Positions 18,941 through 27,738 of a stretch of 64,000 nucleotides of DNA are shown here, one piece after another; position 1 is the stretch's first letter; every line of letters starts with the position of its first letter. The position numbers were made by a program, and so were the translations under genes. The notes under the pieces are model-generated. The model searched no databases, had not been told where the DNA came from, and saw only the letters and a list, made by a program, of their open reading frames with translations. This DNA comes from DATKNA01 sp963755755 (GTDB lineage: Bacteria > Actinomycetota > Actinomycetes > Actinomycetales > Kineosporiaceae): assembly GCA_963755755.1 (NCBI GenBank), contig CAVWLJ010000013.1:34059-98058 (forward strand). Reading direction: 5' to 3'.

Positions 18941-20094
18941 CGCCGGCCCCCCTTCCGTGCGTGCGGGCGTAGACCTCGCGGTAGACGGCGAGGGTCCGCT
19001 CCGCGGTCGCCGCCCAGGTGAACTCCGCGGCCCGTTCGGGGCCGGCGGCCCGCAGCCGCTCCCCCTCGGGCCCGCAGGCCTTCACCACGGCGTCCGCGAT
19101 CGACTCCGGGTCCTTCGGGTCGGCGAGCAGCGCGGCGCCGCCGGCGGTCTCCGGCATCGCGCTGGTGTCGGAGGTCACCACCGGGCAGCCCGCGGCCATG
19201 GCCTCGAGCAGCGGCAGCCCGAACGTCTCGTTGAACGACGGGTACACGAACACGTCGGCGGCACCGGTAGAAGTGCACCGTCTCGTCCAGCGACACGCCG
19301 CCGACCCAGACGACGTCCTCGGCGATGCCCAGCTGCTCGGCGAGGGCCTTGAGCTCGGCCAGGTAGGCGGTGTCCCGGCCCGGCCCCACCACCGCGAGCT
19401 GGCGGTCACCCAGGTCGGCCTTCGCGGAGGCGAAGGCGCGCAGCAACCCCTCGCAGTTCTTGTAGGGCCACAGCGAGGAGACGAAGAGCACGAACGGCCG
19501 GGTGATGCCGTAGCGGGAGCTGACGTGCTGCCAGGCCTCGTCCCGGTCGCCCGGCCGGAACAGCTCGTGGTCGACCGCCTCGGGGATGAGGCGCAGCTTG
19601 GCCGGGTCGACGTCGAGGTAGTGCGTGACCTCGTGCCGCAGACTCTCGGAGTTGATGATGATCGCGTCGGCGACCTTCGCCGTCCGGGGGTAGTTCATCT
19701 GCCGGTAGAGCCGGGCCGCGGGCCGGATGGCCTGCGGCTGTGTGAACGCGTGCATGGTCTTGAAGTGCACGACGAGGCCGGGCGCCGCCCGGACGATGGG
19801 CGCCATCAGCGTGCTCAGGACGTCGATCCGCGCCAGCGGCAGGCGCACCGGGGCGTAGAGGTGCTCGGTGAGGGTCCGCTTGGGCGGGCTCTCGTTCGAC
19901 CACGGGAACGTCACGTACCCGACCTTGTCGCCGTACCCGGCGTGCATCGACCGCGTCCTCGGGCTGACGAGCAGCTGGAACTCCTCGTCGTCGGCGAGCA
20001 GCGCGGCCATCTCGGGGATGACGCGGGTCCAGAACCAGTGCGCCCCGGACGGGTGGTCGGGGTCGTCGGTGAGCAGGTTGATCGCGACACGCAT
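18937..20094 (-). CDS. Glycosyltransferase family 4 (frameshifts near 19259 and 18955)
   Basis: Predicted GT-B glycosyltransferase, about 385 residues. The N-terminal half ends with the central FVLFVSSLWPYKNCEGLLRAF; the donor half has VYPSFNETFGLPLLEAMAAG, including the EX7E-type acidic motif of family 4. A one-base insertion near 19259 divides the two halves, and two further extra bases near 18955 shift the last residues. After repair the protein ends KGGRR with a TGA that overlaps the next start by ATGA. It starts 7 bases after the fused isomerase gene. Its first 200 residues lack the usual Gly-rich loop but fit mannosyltransferase-like members. Donor unknown. Confidence 0.83.
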   Translation of the reverse strand: MRVAINLLTDDPDHPSGAHWFWTRVIPEMAALLADDEEFQLLVSPRTRSMHAGYGDKVGYVTFPWSNESPPKRTLTEHLYAPVRLPLARIDVLSTLMAPIVRAAPGLVVHFKTMHAFTQPQAIRPAARLYRQMNYPRTAKVADAIIINSESLRHEVTHYLDVDPAKLRLIPEAVDHELFRPGDRDEAWQHVSSRYGITRPFVLFVSSLWPYKNCEGLLRAFASAKADLGDRQLAVVGPGRDTAYLAELKALAEQLGIAEDVVWVGGVSLDETVHFYRCRRRVRVPVVQRDVRAAAARGHGRGLPGGDLRHQRDAGDRRRRRAARRPEGPGVDRGRRGEGLRARGGAAAGRRPRTGRGVHLGGDRGADPRRLPRGLRPHARKGGRR

Positions 20095-20101
20095 CGGGCC
20101 C

Positions 20102-21283
20102 TCAGAAGGTGTTGGCGGTGACGGCGTCAGGAGTCATCCGCGACTGCCTGACGAACTGGGCGAGCAGGTGCATGCAGGCCTGGTGCGCGTCCTCGATGAT
20201 CCCGTAGTTGTCGGACGGGACGTGGATGGGGACGTCGGCCAGCTCTCGCGCGGCTCCGCCGGCGAAGCCGGTCAGGGCGACCGTGTGCATGCCGTGCCGG
20301 TTCGCCCACTCCAGGGCGCGGATGACGTTCGGCGAGCGGCCCGAGGACGAGATCGCGACGAGCACGTCGCCGGGTTCGGCCAGCGACTGCAGCTGGTACT
20401 CGAACACCGTGTCGTAGCCGTGGTCGTTGGCGATGGCGCTGAAGAGCTCGACGTTCGTGCTCAGGCTGAACACCCGGGCCCGCAGGTCGGTCCCGTTGCG
20501 CACGCCCTTGACGTGGTCGCACTGGAGGTGGTTGGCGATCGAGGCGGAGCCGCCGTTGCCGCACGCGTAGACCGTGGCGTTCCGGTTGTGCGCCCCGTTG
20601 ATCAGCTCGGCCGCCTCGGCGATCCGCGCCATGTCCACCGAACCGACGGCCCGCGCCAGCTCGGCGGCGTAGTCGGCCCCGAAGGTGGCACCGTCCGGGT
20701 ACTGCCGGGCGGGGAAGGCGGGCCGCGGCCGGGGCAGGCTGCGGGCCTGGTCGTCGAGGATGTGCCGAACGGCCGCCGCGAGGTCCGGGAACGACTGGAC
20801 GTCGGTGGCCGGGAATGCGACCGGCCCGACGTGCAGGGGGTGCGCACCCACGGCCCGGGCCAGTCCGACGTCGACGGCGTCGTCACCGACGACCCAGGAG
20901 GAGGTCAGGTCCAGGCCGAGCGCCTCGGCGGCCGCCAGGCCCATGCCCGGGCCCGGCTTGCGGTCCGCGCTCGTGCGGGCGAACGACTCGACGGTGCCGT
21001 CGGGGTGGTACGGGCAGAACAGCCACAGGTCGACGTGGGCACCGTGTCGCGCCATCTCCTCGATCATGTGTTTGTGGACCTGGTCCACGTCCTCGATGCC
21101 GTAGTAGCCACGGGCCACGCCGGCCTGGTTCGTCACCACGGCGACCGGCAGGTCCGCACGGTTGAGCGCGGCAATGGCCTCGATGGCCCCGTCGAGGAAC
21201 TCGACCCGATCCACCGAACCCACGTAGCCGCGGTCCGCGATGATCGTCCCGTCGCGGTCGAGCAGCACCCCCGGCCGGCTCAT
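20102..21283 (-). CDS. Fused HAD-IIIA heptose bisphosphate phosphatase (GmhB-like) and SIS phosphoheptose isomerase (GmhA-like)
   Basis: A bifunctional 393-residue protein. Residues 1 to about 185 are a HAD-IIIA phosphatase: nucleophile motif LLDRDGTI, VVTNQAG, a Cys/His pair in FCPYHPDG as in zinc-binding GmhB, RKPGPGMG and VVGDDAVD. From about 200 a SIS domain follows with YACGNGGSASIANHL and AISSSGRSPNVIRA, as in GmhA. GmhA isomerises sedoheptulose 7-phosphate to D-glycero-D-manno-heptose 7-phosphate and GmhB removes the C7 phosphate after the kinase step. I take ATG 21283; a better ribosome site sits before GTG 21375 in another frame (see separate entry), so the native N-terminus may be longer. 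The two enzymes are normally separate. Confidence 0.87.
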   Translation of the reverse strand: MSRPGVLLDRDGTIIADRGYVGSVDRVEFLDGAIEAIAALNRADLPVAVVTNQAGVARGYYGIEDVDQVHKHMIEEMARHGAHVDLWLFCPYHPDGTVESFARTSADRKPGPGMGLAAAEALGLDLTSSWVVGDDAVDVGLARAVGAHPLHVGPVAFPATDVQSFPDLAAAVRHILDDQARSLPRPRPAFPARQYPDGATFGADYAAELARAVGSVDMARIAEAAELINGAHNRNATVYACGNGGSASIANHLQCDHVKGVRNGTDLRARVFSLSTNVELFSAIANDHGYDTVFEYQLQSLAEPGDVLVAISSSGRSPNVIRALEWANRHGMHTVALTGFAGGAARELADVPIHVPSDNYGIIEDAHQACMHLLAQFVRQSRMTPDAVTANTF

Positions 21284-21375
21284 CGGGTCCACGCCCTCGG
21301 CGCGGGCCGGCTCCCGTCGGCGGCTGCGCCGCCGAGGTCGGGCTTCGGGCGGCACAGCGTGTCGTCCTCGTTCAC
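21280..21375 (-). CDS. Short ORF (31 codons) or frameshifted N-terminal extension upstream of the heptose fusion gene
   Basis: GTG 21375 has AGGAG six bases upstream and opens 31 codons, nearly all with G or C in the third position. It ends in a TGA that overlaps ATG 21283 of the phosphatase-isomerase gene (ATGA). It could be a real coupled leader peptide. Alternatively it is the true N-terminus of the downstream enzyme, separated by one miscalled base; this window has many such errors. No known domain is visible. Confidence 0.35.
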   Translation of the reverse strand: MNEDDTLCRPKPDLGGAAADGSRPAPRAWTR

Positions 21376-21398
21376 CTGCGTCTCCTGACGTCGACGGC

Positions 21399-21965
21399 TC
21401 ATTGCAGGGCTCCGAACCACTCGTCGAGCATGGGTTCGACGACGGCGAGGGCCGGGGCGGCGGCATCCCGGCCGCTCACCCCGGTGACGGGCAACGGCCA
21501 GGGAATGGCCAGGTCGGGGTCGTCGTAGCGGATGGTGACCTCGTACTCGGGGCGCTCGATCCGGTTGACCAGGCAGCAGACGTCGGCGGTCGTGGTGAGC
21601 GCCTGGTAGCCGTGGGCCAGGCCGGCGGGGAGCCAGACCGAGCGGTGGTCGACGTCGTCCAGCACCACGGTCATCCACAGCCGGTACGTCGGGGAGGCCG
21701 GGCGCAGGTCCACGGCGACGTCCACGACGGCGCCGTGCGAGCAGTGGACCAGGTGGCCCACCCCTCCGTCCGTGCGGACGTGCAGCCCGCGGACGCCGCC
21801 GCGCAGCGTGCGGGTCTGGGTCTCCTGGACGAGCTGGCGGCCGTCCATCCCGGACGCGAAGGCGATCTCGGCGTCGAAGGTGCAGACCACGAACCCCTGG
21901 TCGTCGCTGCGGGGAGACGGCTCGAACACGACCGATCCGGCCAGGAGGCCCAGCGACGCCTTCAT
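21399..21965 (-). CDS. dTDP-4-dehydrorhamnose 3,5-epimerase-like cupin (RmlC family)
   Basis: Predicted cupin-fold sugar epimerase of 188 residues, intact. RmlC-type features are the ordered segments QETQTRTLRGGVRGLHV, with the catalytic-type His, then VDVAVDLRPASPTYRLW, then VWLPAGLAHGYQAL and the C-terminal YEVTIRYDDPDLAIPWP. The cluster shows no complete rhamnose set (no RmlA/B/D trio here), so the substrate may be another 4-keto sugar or a keto-heptose rather than dTDP-rhamnose. The start is ATG 21965; the ribosome site is weak. The 249 bases upstream, to the polymerase gene, hold no gene and may contain an internal promoter. Confidence 0.8.
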   Translation of the reverse strand: MKASLGLLAGSVVFEPSPRSDDQGFVVCTFDAEIAFASGMDGRQLVQETQTRTLRGGVRGLHVRTDGGVGHLVHCSHGAVVDVAVDLRPASPTYRLWMTVVLDDVDHRSVWLPAGLAHGYQALTTTADVCCLVNRIERPEYEVTIRYDDPDLAIPWPLPVTGVSGRDAAAPALAVVEPMLDEWFGALQ

Positions 21966-22214
21966 GTTCGGCACCCCCGCCTTCGGTATCCTCCCGCCGG
22001 GAACACGGCCGGAGGCCGGACGAGCGCAGCGGGCGCCGCCGCCGGCGGCGAGAAGCGATGGCCGACCTTCTCCGTCCCCACGACGCCTGGCACGGGCGCA
22101 GTCGAAACGCACAACAGCATCAGCTCCTTGACGGCGGCCGGCATGGCTCCCCGGCGGCGACGAGGCCTCGCCCGTCCTTGTCAGGAGAGCGTGCTGGTCG
22201 GTGCGGCGATACCG

Positions 22215-23471
22215 TCAGATCACGCGCGAGCGGGTGGTCGTGCGCGAGCGCCCGAGCGGCGTCCGGCGCACGAGCCCCGGCGGGACGGCGACCAGGGACG
22301 CCGCGACCGCGAGATCGAGCAGGTACGGCGAGGCGTCGCCCAGGCCCGTCTCGGTGAACGAGGCCACCACGCAGTAGACGACGAGGAAGATCGCGATGGC
22401 CCGGCGCGGGCCGGCCGGTCGTGTCCACGCGGCCAGGAAGATCACCAGCAGGAAGGCCACGACGAGGGCCACGCCGACGCGTCCGAGTTCCAGGTGTGTG
22501 GCGACCCAGTTGCTGTCGATCGCCAGCCCGTCGAAGGACTTGTTCCCGAGCCCGGTGCCGAAGAACTCCTGGAGGATCGTGATCTGGCGGGCGCCGATCG
22601 CCGCCCACACCTTGGTCCGGCCGGTGAGCTGCGCCAGGTCCTCGGCGGACTGCCCGCGGGCGAGCCAGGAGACGATGATCGGGGAGAAGACGGTCCAGAC
22701 CGCGAGCCCCGCGAGCACGACGACGGCCAGCGTCCTGCGGACCCGGGCATGACCGAGGAACAGGCTGGCGGCCGCCAGGACGAGGCCGAGCAGCAGCGCC
22801 AGCAGGCCCGTCCGGGTGTGTGTGGCGACCAGCGCGGCGGCCGCGGCGGCGAGGGTCAGCGCGGTGCTCCGCCCGCCGACGAGGCCGCAGAACCACAGGA
22901 CGACGGTGCAGCCGATGAGGACGGCGCAGTAGTGCGCCACCTGCGGGGCGGGCATCGGCCAGACGACGCCGGTGAGGCGGCCGTCGGCGGCGAACGCCGG
23001 CCCGGGCCCGAGCACCGCACCGACCCACACCGACGCCAGGATCACCTTGAGGCAGAGCAGGTGCGCCCGCAGGAGCGGGAGCTCCGGCCGGCCCCACCAG
23101 GGCGTCAGCAGCCAGAGGACGACGACGAAGAGGACGAGGCGCGCCGCTCGGTAGGTCGAACCGACCGCGAACTCGTTGTGCAGGCTGACCATGAGCGCCA
23201 GCACCGCCATCGTGCCGAGCAGCGTGAGGAAGACGTTGGGGCGGATCACCATGCCCGGGTTGGCGAGCATGGCCAGCACGAGCGCCAGGAGGAGGGCCCC
23301 CTGCGCCATCGCCTGGCCCAACGAGTGCGGGATCGGCACGATCGACGTGCCCTGGAACGGCAGCACGTTGAGGAGGAGCGCCGCCCACGCAGCAGTCGGC
23401 CCATGCAGGAGCGGGCCCACGACGGCCGGGCCGGGCGCCGACCTGGTCCGGAGGGCGAGCGTGGTGGTCAT
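22215..23471 (-). CDS. O-antigen ligase/polymerase-like membrane protein (Wzy/WaaL family)
   Basis: Predicted multi-pass membrane protein of 418 residues that polymerises or ligates lipid-linked repeat units outside the membrane. At least ten hydrophobic helices are visible. The long extracytoplasmic loop before the last helices has the Wzy_C-like pattern LTGRTKVWAAIGARQI and FGTGLGNKSFDG, then HLELGRVGVALVVAFLL, with the Arg residues typical of this family. It is translated in an ATGA overlap with the chain-length gene upstream and lies in a locus with a Wzx flippase, so polymerase is the preferred role. No frameshift is evident. Confidence 0.78.
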   Translation of the reverse strand: MTTTLALRTRSAPGPAVVGPLLHGPTAAWAALLLNVLPFQGTSIVPIPHSLGQAMAQGALLLALVLAMLANPGMVIRPNVFLTLLGTMAVLALMVSLHNEFAVGSTYRAARLVLFVVVLWLLTPWWGRPELPLLRAHLLCLKVILASVWVGAVLGPGPAFAADGRLTGVVWPMPAPQVAHYCAVLIGCTVVLWFCGLVGGRSTALTLAAAAAALVATHTRTGLLALLLGLVLAAASLFLGHARVRRTLAVVVLAGLAVWTVFSPIIVSWLARGQSAEDLAQLTGRTKVWAAIGARQITILQEFFGTGLGNKSFDGLAIDSNWVATHLELGRVGVALVVAFLLVIFLAAWTRPAGPRRAIAIFLVVYCVVASFTETGLGDASPYLLDLAVAASLVAVPPGLVRRTPLGRSRTTTRSRVI

Positions 23472-25181
23472 GGCAGGAGCGATCGCTCGACCCCGTTGTC
23501 GACCCGCGGAACGGCCACGGCGGGCGACCCGAGGTCGGCGTCCGCGGCGGGGGCGGTCACGCCGGCCGACGTGTCGTCGCGGACCGCACGCAGGAGCACG
23601 GCTCCGCGCAGTCGCAGCCCGACGGACCGGATGAGGTCGCCGGCGGTGCGGACCAGCTCGACGCTGGAGGCTCCCGCGCTGACGGCCACGACGACGTCGT
23701 CCGACCACGCCGCGAGGTGGTCCACCCCGACGGCGGGGTCGAGGTCGGCGAGCACCAGGGTGATGCCGTTCCGGGCCTTCGCCACGGCCACGTCGTCCCA
23801 GTGCGCCGCCTCGAGGTCGGCGGGCCCGCGGGTGAGCGAGGGCACGACGCTGGGGCGGAACACCTCGGGGCGCTCGTTCTCCGGTAGCTCCCCGAGCCGA
23901 TGCAGGGCCGGCTGGACGACCCCGTCGTCCGTGAGGTCGACGACGAGCACGGCCACGCCGGAACGCTGCAGGCGGGTCGCGGCCGCGAGGATCCCGAACC
24001 GCATGTCGTTCGCGTTGCCCAGGCAGAGCAGGGCGAGGGCGGGGCGCCGGCCGGCTCCGGGGATCGCCTGGGCGATGGCGTCGGCCATCCGCTGCCGTTC
24101 CGCCGACCGGGTGGTCCGGAGCCGCCGGACCTGGGGCAGGAATCCCAGCGGCCTCCACAGCCAGGAAGGCGGCGCGAGGCGGCGGACGCTCAGGGGGACC
24201 CGGGTGTCGAGCGCGGCGGCCACCTCGATCCGGAGCCAGAGCCGGTCGGAGAGGATCGCCTGCAGGACGACGACGGCGAGCCCGAGGGCGAGACCGCCGA
24301 TCAGGCCCGAGATGAGCACGAGCGCCGGGCGCTTGACGTGCGACACCCGCATCGGCGCGGCCGGGTCGATGACCTTGCTCGCCGCGACGACGGAGGCCTG
24401 CTGAACACGGGCCTGCTGGACCTCCTGCTGCAGGTCGCTGATCTGGCGTGCTCAGGCGGCTGCGGTTGGTCACGGCGTCGAGGATGGTCTGGGTCTGGGT
24501 CTGGCCCTGGGCGGCGAGGTCCTGGATCTGCTGGTTGAGGTCCTGGACCTTCTTCTGCAGCTGCTTGATGTTGTCGTTGTAGCCGTTGATGAGGATCTGG
24601 GACTGCGCGCCGACCTGGTCGGCCCGGAACTGCAGGTAGGCCTTGCTGAAGGCGTCGAGGCGCCGGGCGGCCTCGGCGTCGCTGGGGCCGGTCATCGTCA
24701 GCTGGAGGATCTCCGCCGAGCCGGTGGACACCGGGGTGACCGTGTCGAGCAGCTGCTGCGGCGTCATCGGCAGCCCGAGCGCGGCGATCGTCTGCTGGGC
24801 GACGGTCCGCGTCGTCAGGAGGCTGATGTCCGTGGCGATGGCGTTGTTCGGGTCCGCGTTCGCGTCGTGCGTGAGCATCAGCGTGGTCGTCGCCGTCGGT
24901 CGGGTCGGGTCGGCCGCGAGGTACCCCGCGGCGAGGAGCAGACCGAGGAGCGCGGGCAGCGCGAAGCGCAGCCAGCGGCGGCGGATCGCGTTGCGCAGGT
25001 AGTGGATGCTGACCAGTGCCGCGAACGGGCGCGCCGGGTCGTCCGGGTCCTCCGGGGCGACGTCCGGGATGTTCCAGGCCGAGGGCTGGTCCCACGGCTT
25101 GGGCGCGGGAGGCCGGGAGGCCGGGCGGTCGAAGACGGAGCGCCAGCCCGCCGGCCGGCCGCCGTCGTCGCTGCTCGTCAT
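23468..25181 (-). CDS. Wzz-like polysaccharide chain-length protein with degenerate kinase domain (frameshift near 24447)
   Basis: Predicted polysaccharide co-polymerase setting chain length. After a Pro-rich cytoplasmic start the first transmembrane helix is FALPALLGLLLAAGYLAA. A coiled-coil-like Gln-rich region (QLQKKVQDLNQQIQDL) and the second helix VLISGLIGGLALGLAVVVLQ follow. The C-terminal 280 residues resemble a CpsD/BY-kinase fold, but the P-loop position reads LCLGNANDMRFG without the GK(S/T) signature; VLVVDLTDDG resembles Walker A'. It is therefore probably catalytically dead. One extra base near 24447 splits it; repair joins RLST to QISDLQQEVQQ. ATGA overlaps link it to both neighbours. 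Confidence 0.8.
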
Positions 25182-27203
25182 CGGTTGGTCCCCCGTTCGC
25201 TGGCGGCCATCGGAGACTGACTGATCCCCGTCACCCGCAGCGGCAGGGGGGCCTGGCGGGCGCGCTCGTCGAGGGTACGCCGGCCGGTGGTCCGGTCCGC
25301 GGGGTCGGGATCGGCGACGACCAGCCCGTCGATACGCCGGCCGGCGTCGTCCACGGCGACGGCGAGGCGAGCGAGCTGCTCGCGGCTGCTCACGCCCGGG
25401 GCCAGGGAGAGCACCGTGACCTCGGTCGACGGGACGGCGTCCAGGGAGGGCTCGAACGGGTCGACCACGACGAGGACGATGGTGAGGTCCGCGGCGGGGT
25501 GCCTGGGCACCGCGTGCAGGAGCGGCAGCACCTCCGTCGGCGCCGCCACCGAGGGCTGCGGCGCCGGGCTGGTCACGACCGGGGTCGCCTCCACCGCCTC
25601 CTCCTCGTCCTCCTCGTCGGTGTGCTCACTCGCGTCGTCCCGGTCGGCCGGATCGCCGGCGTCCTCGTCCCGGTGGTCGTCGTGGTGGTCGTCGCGGTGC
25701 TCGTCGTCGTCCCCGTCCTCGTCCGGCGTCGTCGGCGGCGTCGTCGGCGTCGTCCTCGTCGTCGTCGTCGTCGAGCCTGGCGCTCGAGACGAGGGCGGCG
25801 TCGATGGCGGAGACGAGCCCCTCGAGCGTGGAGACGAGCCGCTCGGGCTCGGCCAGCGAGCCGTTGACGTGGGCGGAGCCGCCCGTGAGCAGCTCGTCGA
25901 AGGAGCCGCCGGCGGCCCCGGGCAGGCTCTCCAGCGGGATCGGGGTGTCCGGCCTCACCTCGAGCCGCAGGCCCGGCCGCGGCTCGGCCGCGCGCTCCGC
26001 TGAGCACGCCGCCCACATCGAGGCCGCGGCGTCGTGGCTGCTGGCGAGCACGAAACGGGTCGTGATCCCGAGCGACGCGGCGAACGCGGCCAGCTGGGGA
26101 CCGATCGCGAGGCCTCGGACGTCCCCGGCCACGGTGACGACGGCGATCGACCGCGGGTGCTCCAGCCGGCCCGCTCGCCCGCCCGACCGGGTCAGTGGCG
26201 CGGCGTCCGTCATCGTGGCCAGGGCCCGGAGGAGCTGCCGGAAGGCCCAGGCGTCCACCGGGGACGCCACGTAGGTCTCGAACAGCGCCAGCCACTCCGC
26301 GACCGAGCGCTGGCGACGGCTGCGGACGTCGGCCAGCACGCTGCTGCCGACGGCGTCCGCCATGTCGTCACGTGCACGCAGCCGGGGGTCGCGCCGCGCG
26401 CGCAACGCCACCAGGGCGGCCGCGAGCGCGCCCCCCAGGAGCGCCCCGACCGCGCCCCAGGTCACGAGGCCGGGCACGCGGCCGGGACCGGTGGCCGGAG
26501 CCGCGGGCTGGACGACGGAGGCCAGCGTGGAGGCCGTGCCGACCGCCCCGCTCGCCTGCAGTTCGCCCTTGACGCTCTCGAGTTGCTTCGCGATGTCCCC
26601 TTGCGACGCTGTGAGCTGGGCCAGGATCTGCGCGTCGTGGATGCCGGCCGGTGACTTCCGGCCCTCCCCGTCGATGCGAACCTTCGTGGCGTTGACCTGG
26701 GTCAGCAAGTCCTTGAGGCGCTGGTTCAGCTCGTCCCTGCGGGTGCGGAGGTCCCCCACGATGGCTCCGCTGACGGCGTGCATGTTGTCGGTGATCGTCT
26801 GGACGTAGGCGTCGGCGATCGCCTGGGACAGCGTCTGCGCCTCATGGGGTCGCGGCGAGAACGCGTCGATCGTGATCAGCTGTGAGGTGGCGGCCTCGAC
26901 GTCGATCCGGTCCATGACCTCGGTGGCGGAGAGGGCCGGGTGGAGGGCCTGGCCGGCCTTGTCCAGGACGGGGGTGCTGAGCAGGATCTGGATCTGGGTG
27001 TCGATGGCGCCTCGCTGCTGTCACCGCCCGAGGAGCTCCCGCTGCTGAGGAGCACCTTGGAGCGGCTGGTCAGCTGGAGCGGCACGAGGCTGGCGTAGAG
27101 GATCCCGAGCCCGAGGCCGAGCACGGCCGCGACCAGGATGATGGGCCAGCGGCGGCGCAGGACGGCGACGTCGCGAACGCAGCTCGGAGGAGCGGTCAGC
27201 CAC
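25178..27203 (-). CDS. Wzz-like chain-length protein with acidic linker and pseudo-kinase tail (frameshifts near 27174, 27010 and 25727)
   Basis: Second co-polymerase. GTG 27203, 10 bases after GAGGGAAG, starts ADRSSELR, and removing an extra base near 27174 gives SDVAVLRRRWPIILVAAVLG, a normal Wzz opening with the first helix. The periplasmic part contains a predicted coiled coil (about 26550-26760), and the second helix is LVTWGAVGALLGGALAAALV. The kinase-like domain has IAVVTVAGDVRGLAIG where a P-loop should be, so no ATP site is visible. An Asp/Glu/His-rich linker (25590-25790) then leads to a second alpha/beta segment ending ERGTNR. A base loss near 27010 and an insertion near 25727 also break the frame. 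Likely first gene of the long operon. Confidence 0.75.
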
Positions 27204-27738
27204 GACGAGCTTCCCTCAGTGGCGCGGGGACGGAGCAGCACCTCGAACGGAGCGCGCCGAACGACTCCTCGCACTCAGCCACTGCTCCCCCTTCATCGGC
27301 GCCGGCCCGGTCGGCCTTCACCCAGGCGACCTCGGGTGCCCTCACGGCGTCACCCGGACGCGTGGCACGACTGCCATGGGCGACCGCAGCGACAGCCGCC
27401 GATGACGGACGCGATCACGATGGGCCTCCTCCGAGGCGACGAGCCGGACAGAGAGCGGGCGGCGGCACCCGCAGGAACGTGGGATCCGCCTGACCAGGTG
27501 ACCCAGGAGCGGGCACCGATGATACCTGTGACCGGAACCTGGCCCCCCCGACGGCGTAGCGGCTCTGCCGTGGATGGCGCAGTCCGGCATCCTGTCAGGC
27601 CCTCCTGAACCGCGGAAACGGCCGAAAGGGCGCTCATTCCGGCAACACCTCCGCCGTAGCCCCTGCGGGCCTTATGCTTCTGCGCGAGAGCCACGGTGCC
27701 CGCGCTCACCCTCCTCTTCGATCCGAAAGAGTGCCACG
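27204..27738. other. Intergenic region between divergent genes, no gene seen
   Basis: The 535 bases separate the minus-strand exopolysaccharide operon from a plus-strand GT2 gene. I see no ORF with good codon use and no RNA gene, so it should hold divergent promoters. CTTATGCTTC near 27671 and GATGATACCTG near 27520 are locally AT-richer spots that could be -10 elements, but no convincing -35 partner is seen. Confidence 0.4.

Noticed and set aside
21240..24404. Very long plus-strand open frame (over 1000 codons) opposite the polymerase and chain-length genes
   Set aside because: It is antisense to genes with clear families, is made of Arg/Gly/Asp-rich low-complexity protein, and has no domain. 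GC-rich DNA opens such frames by chance.
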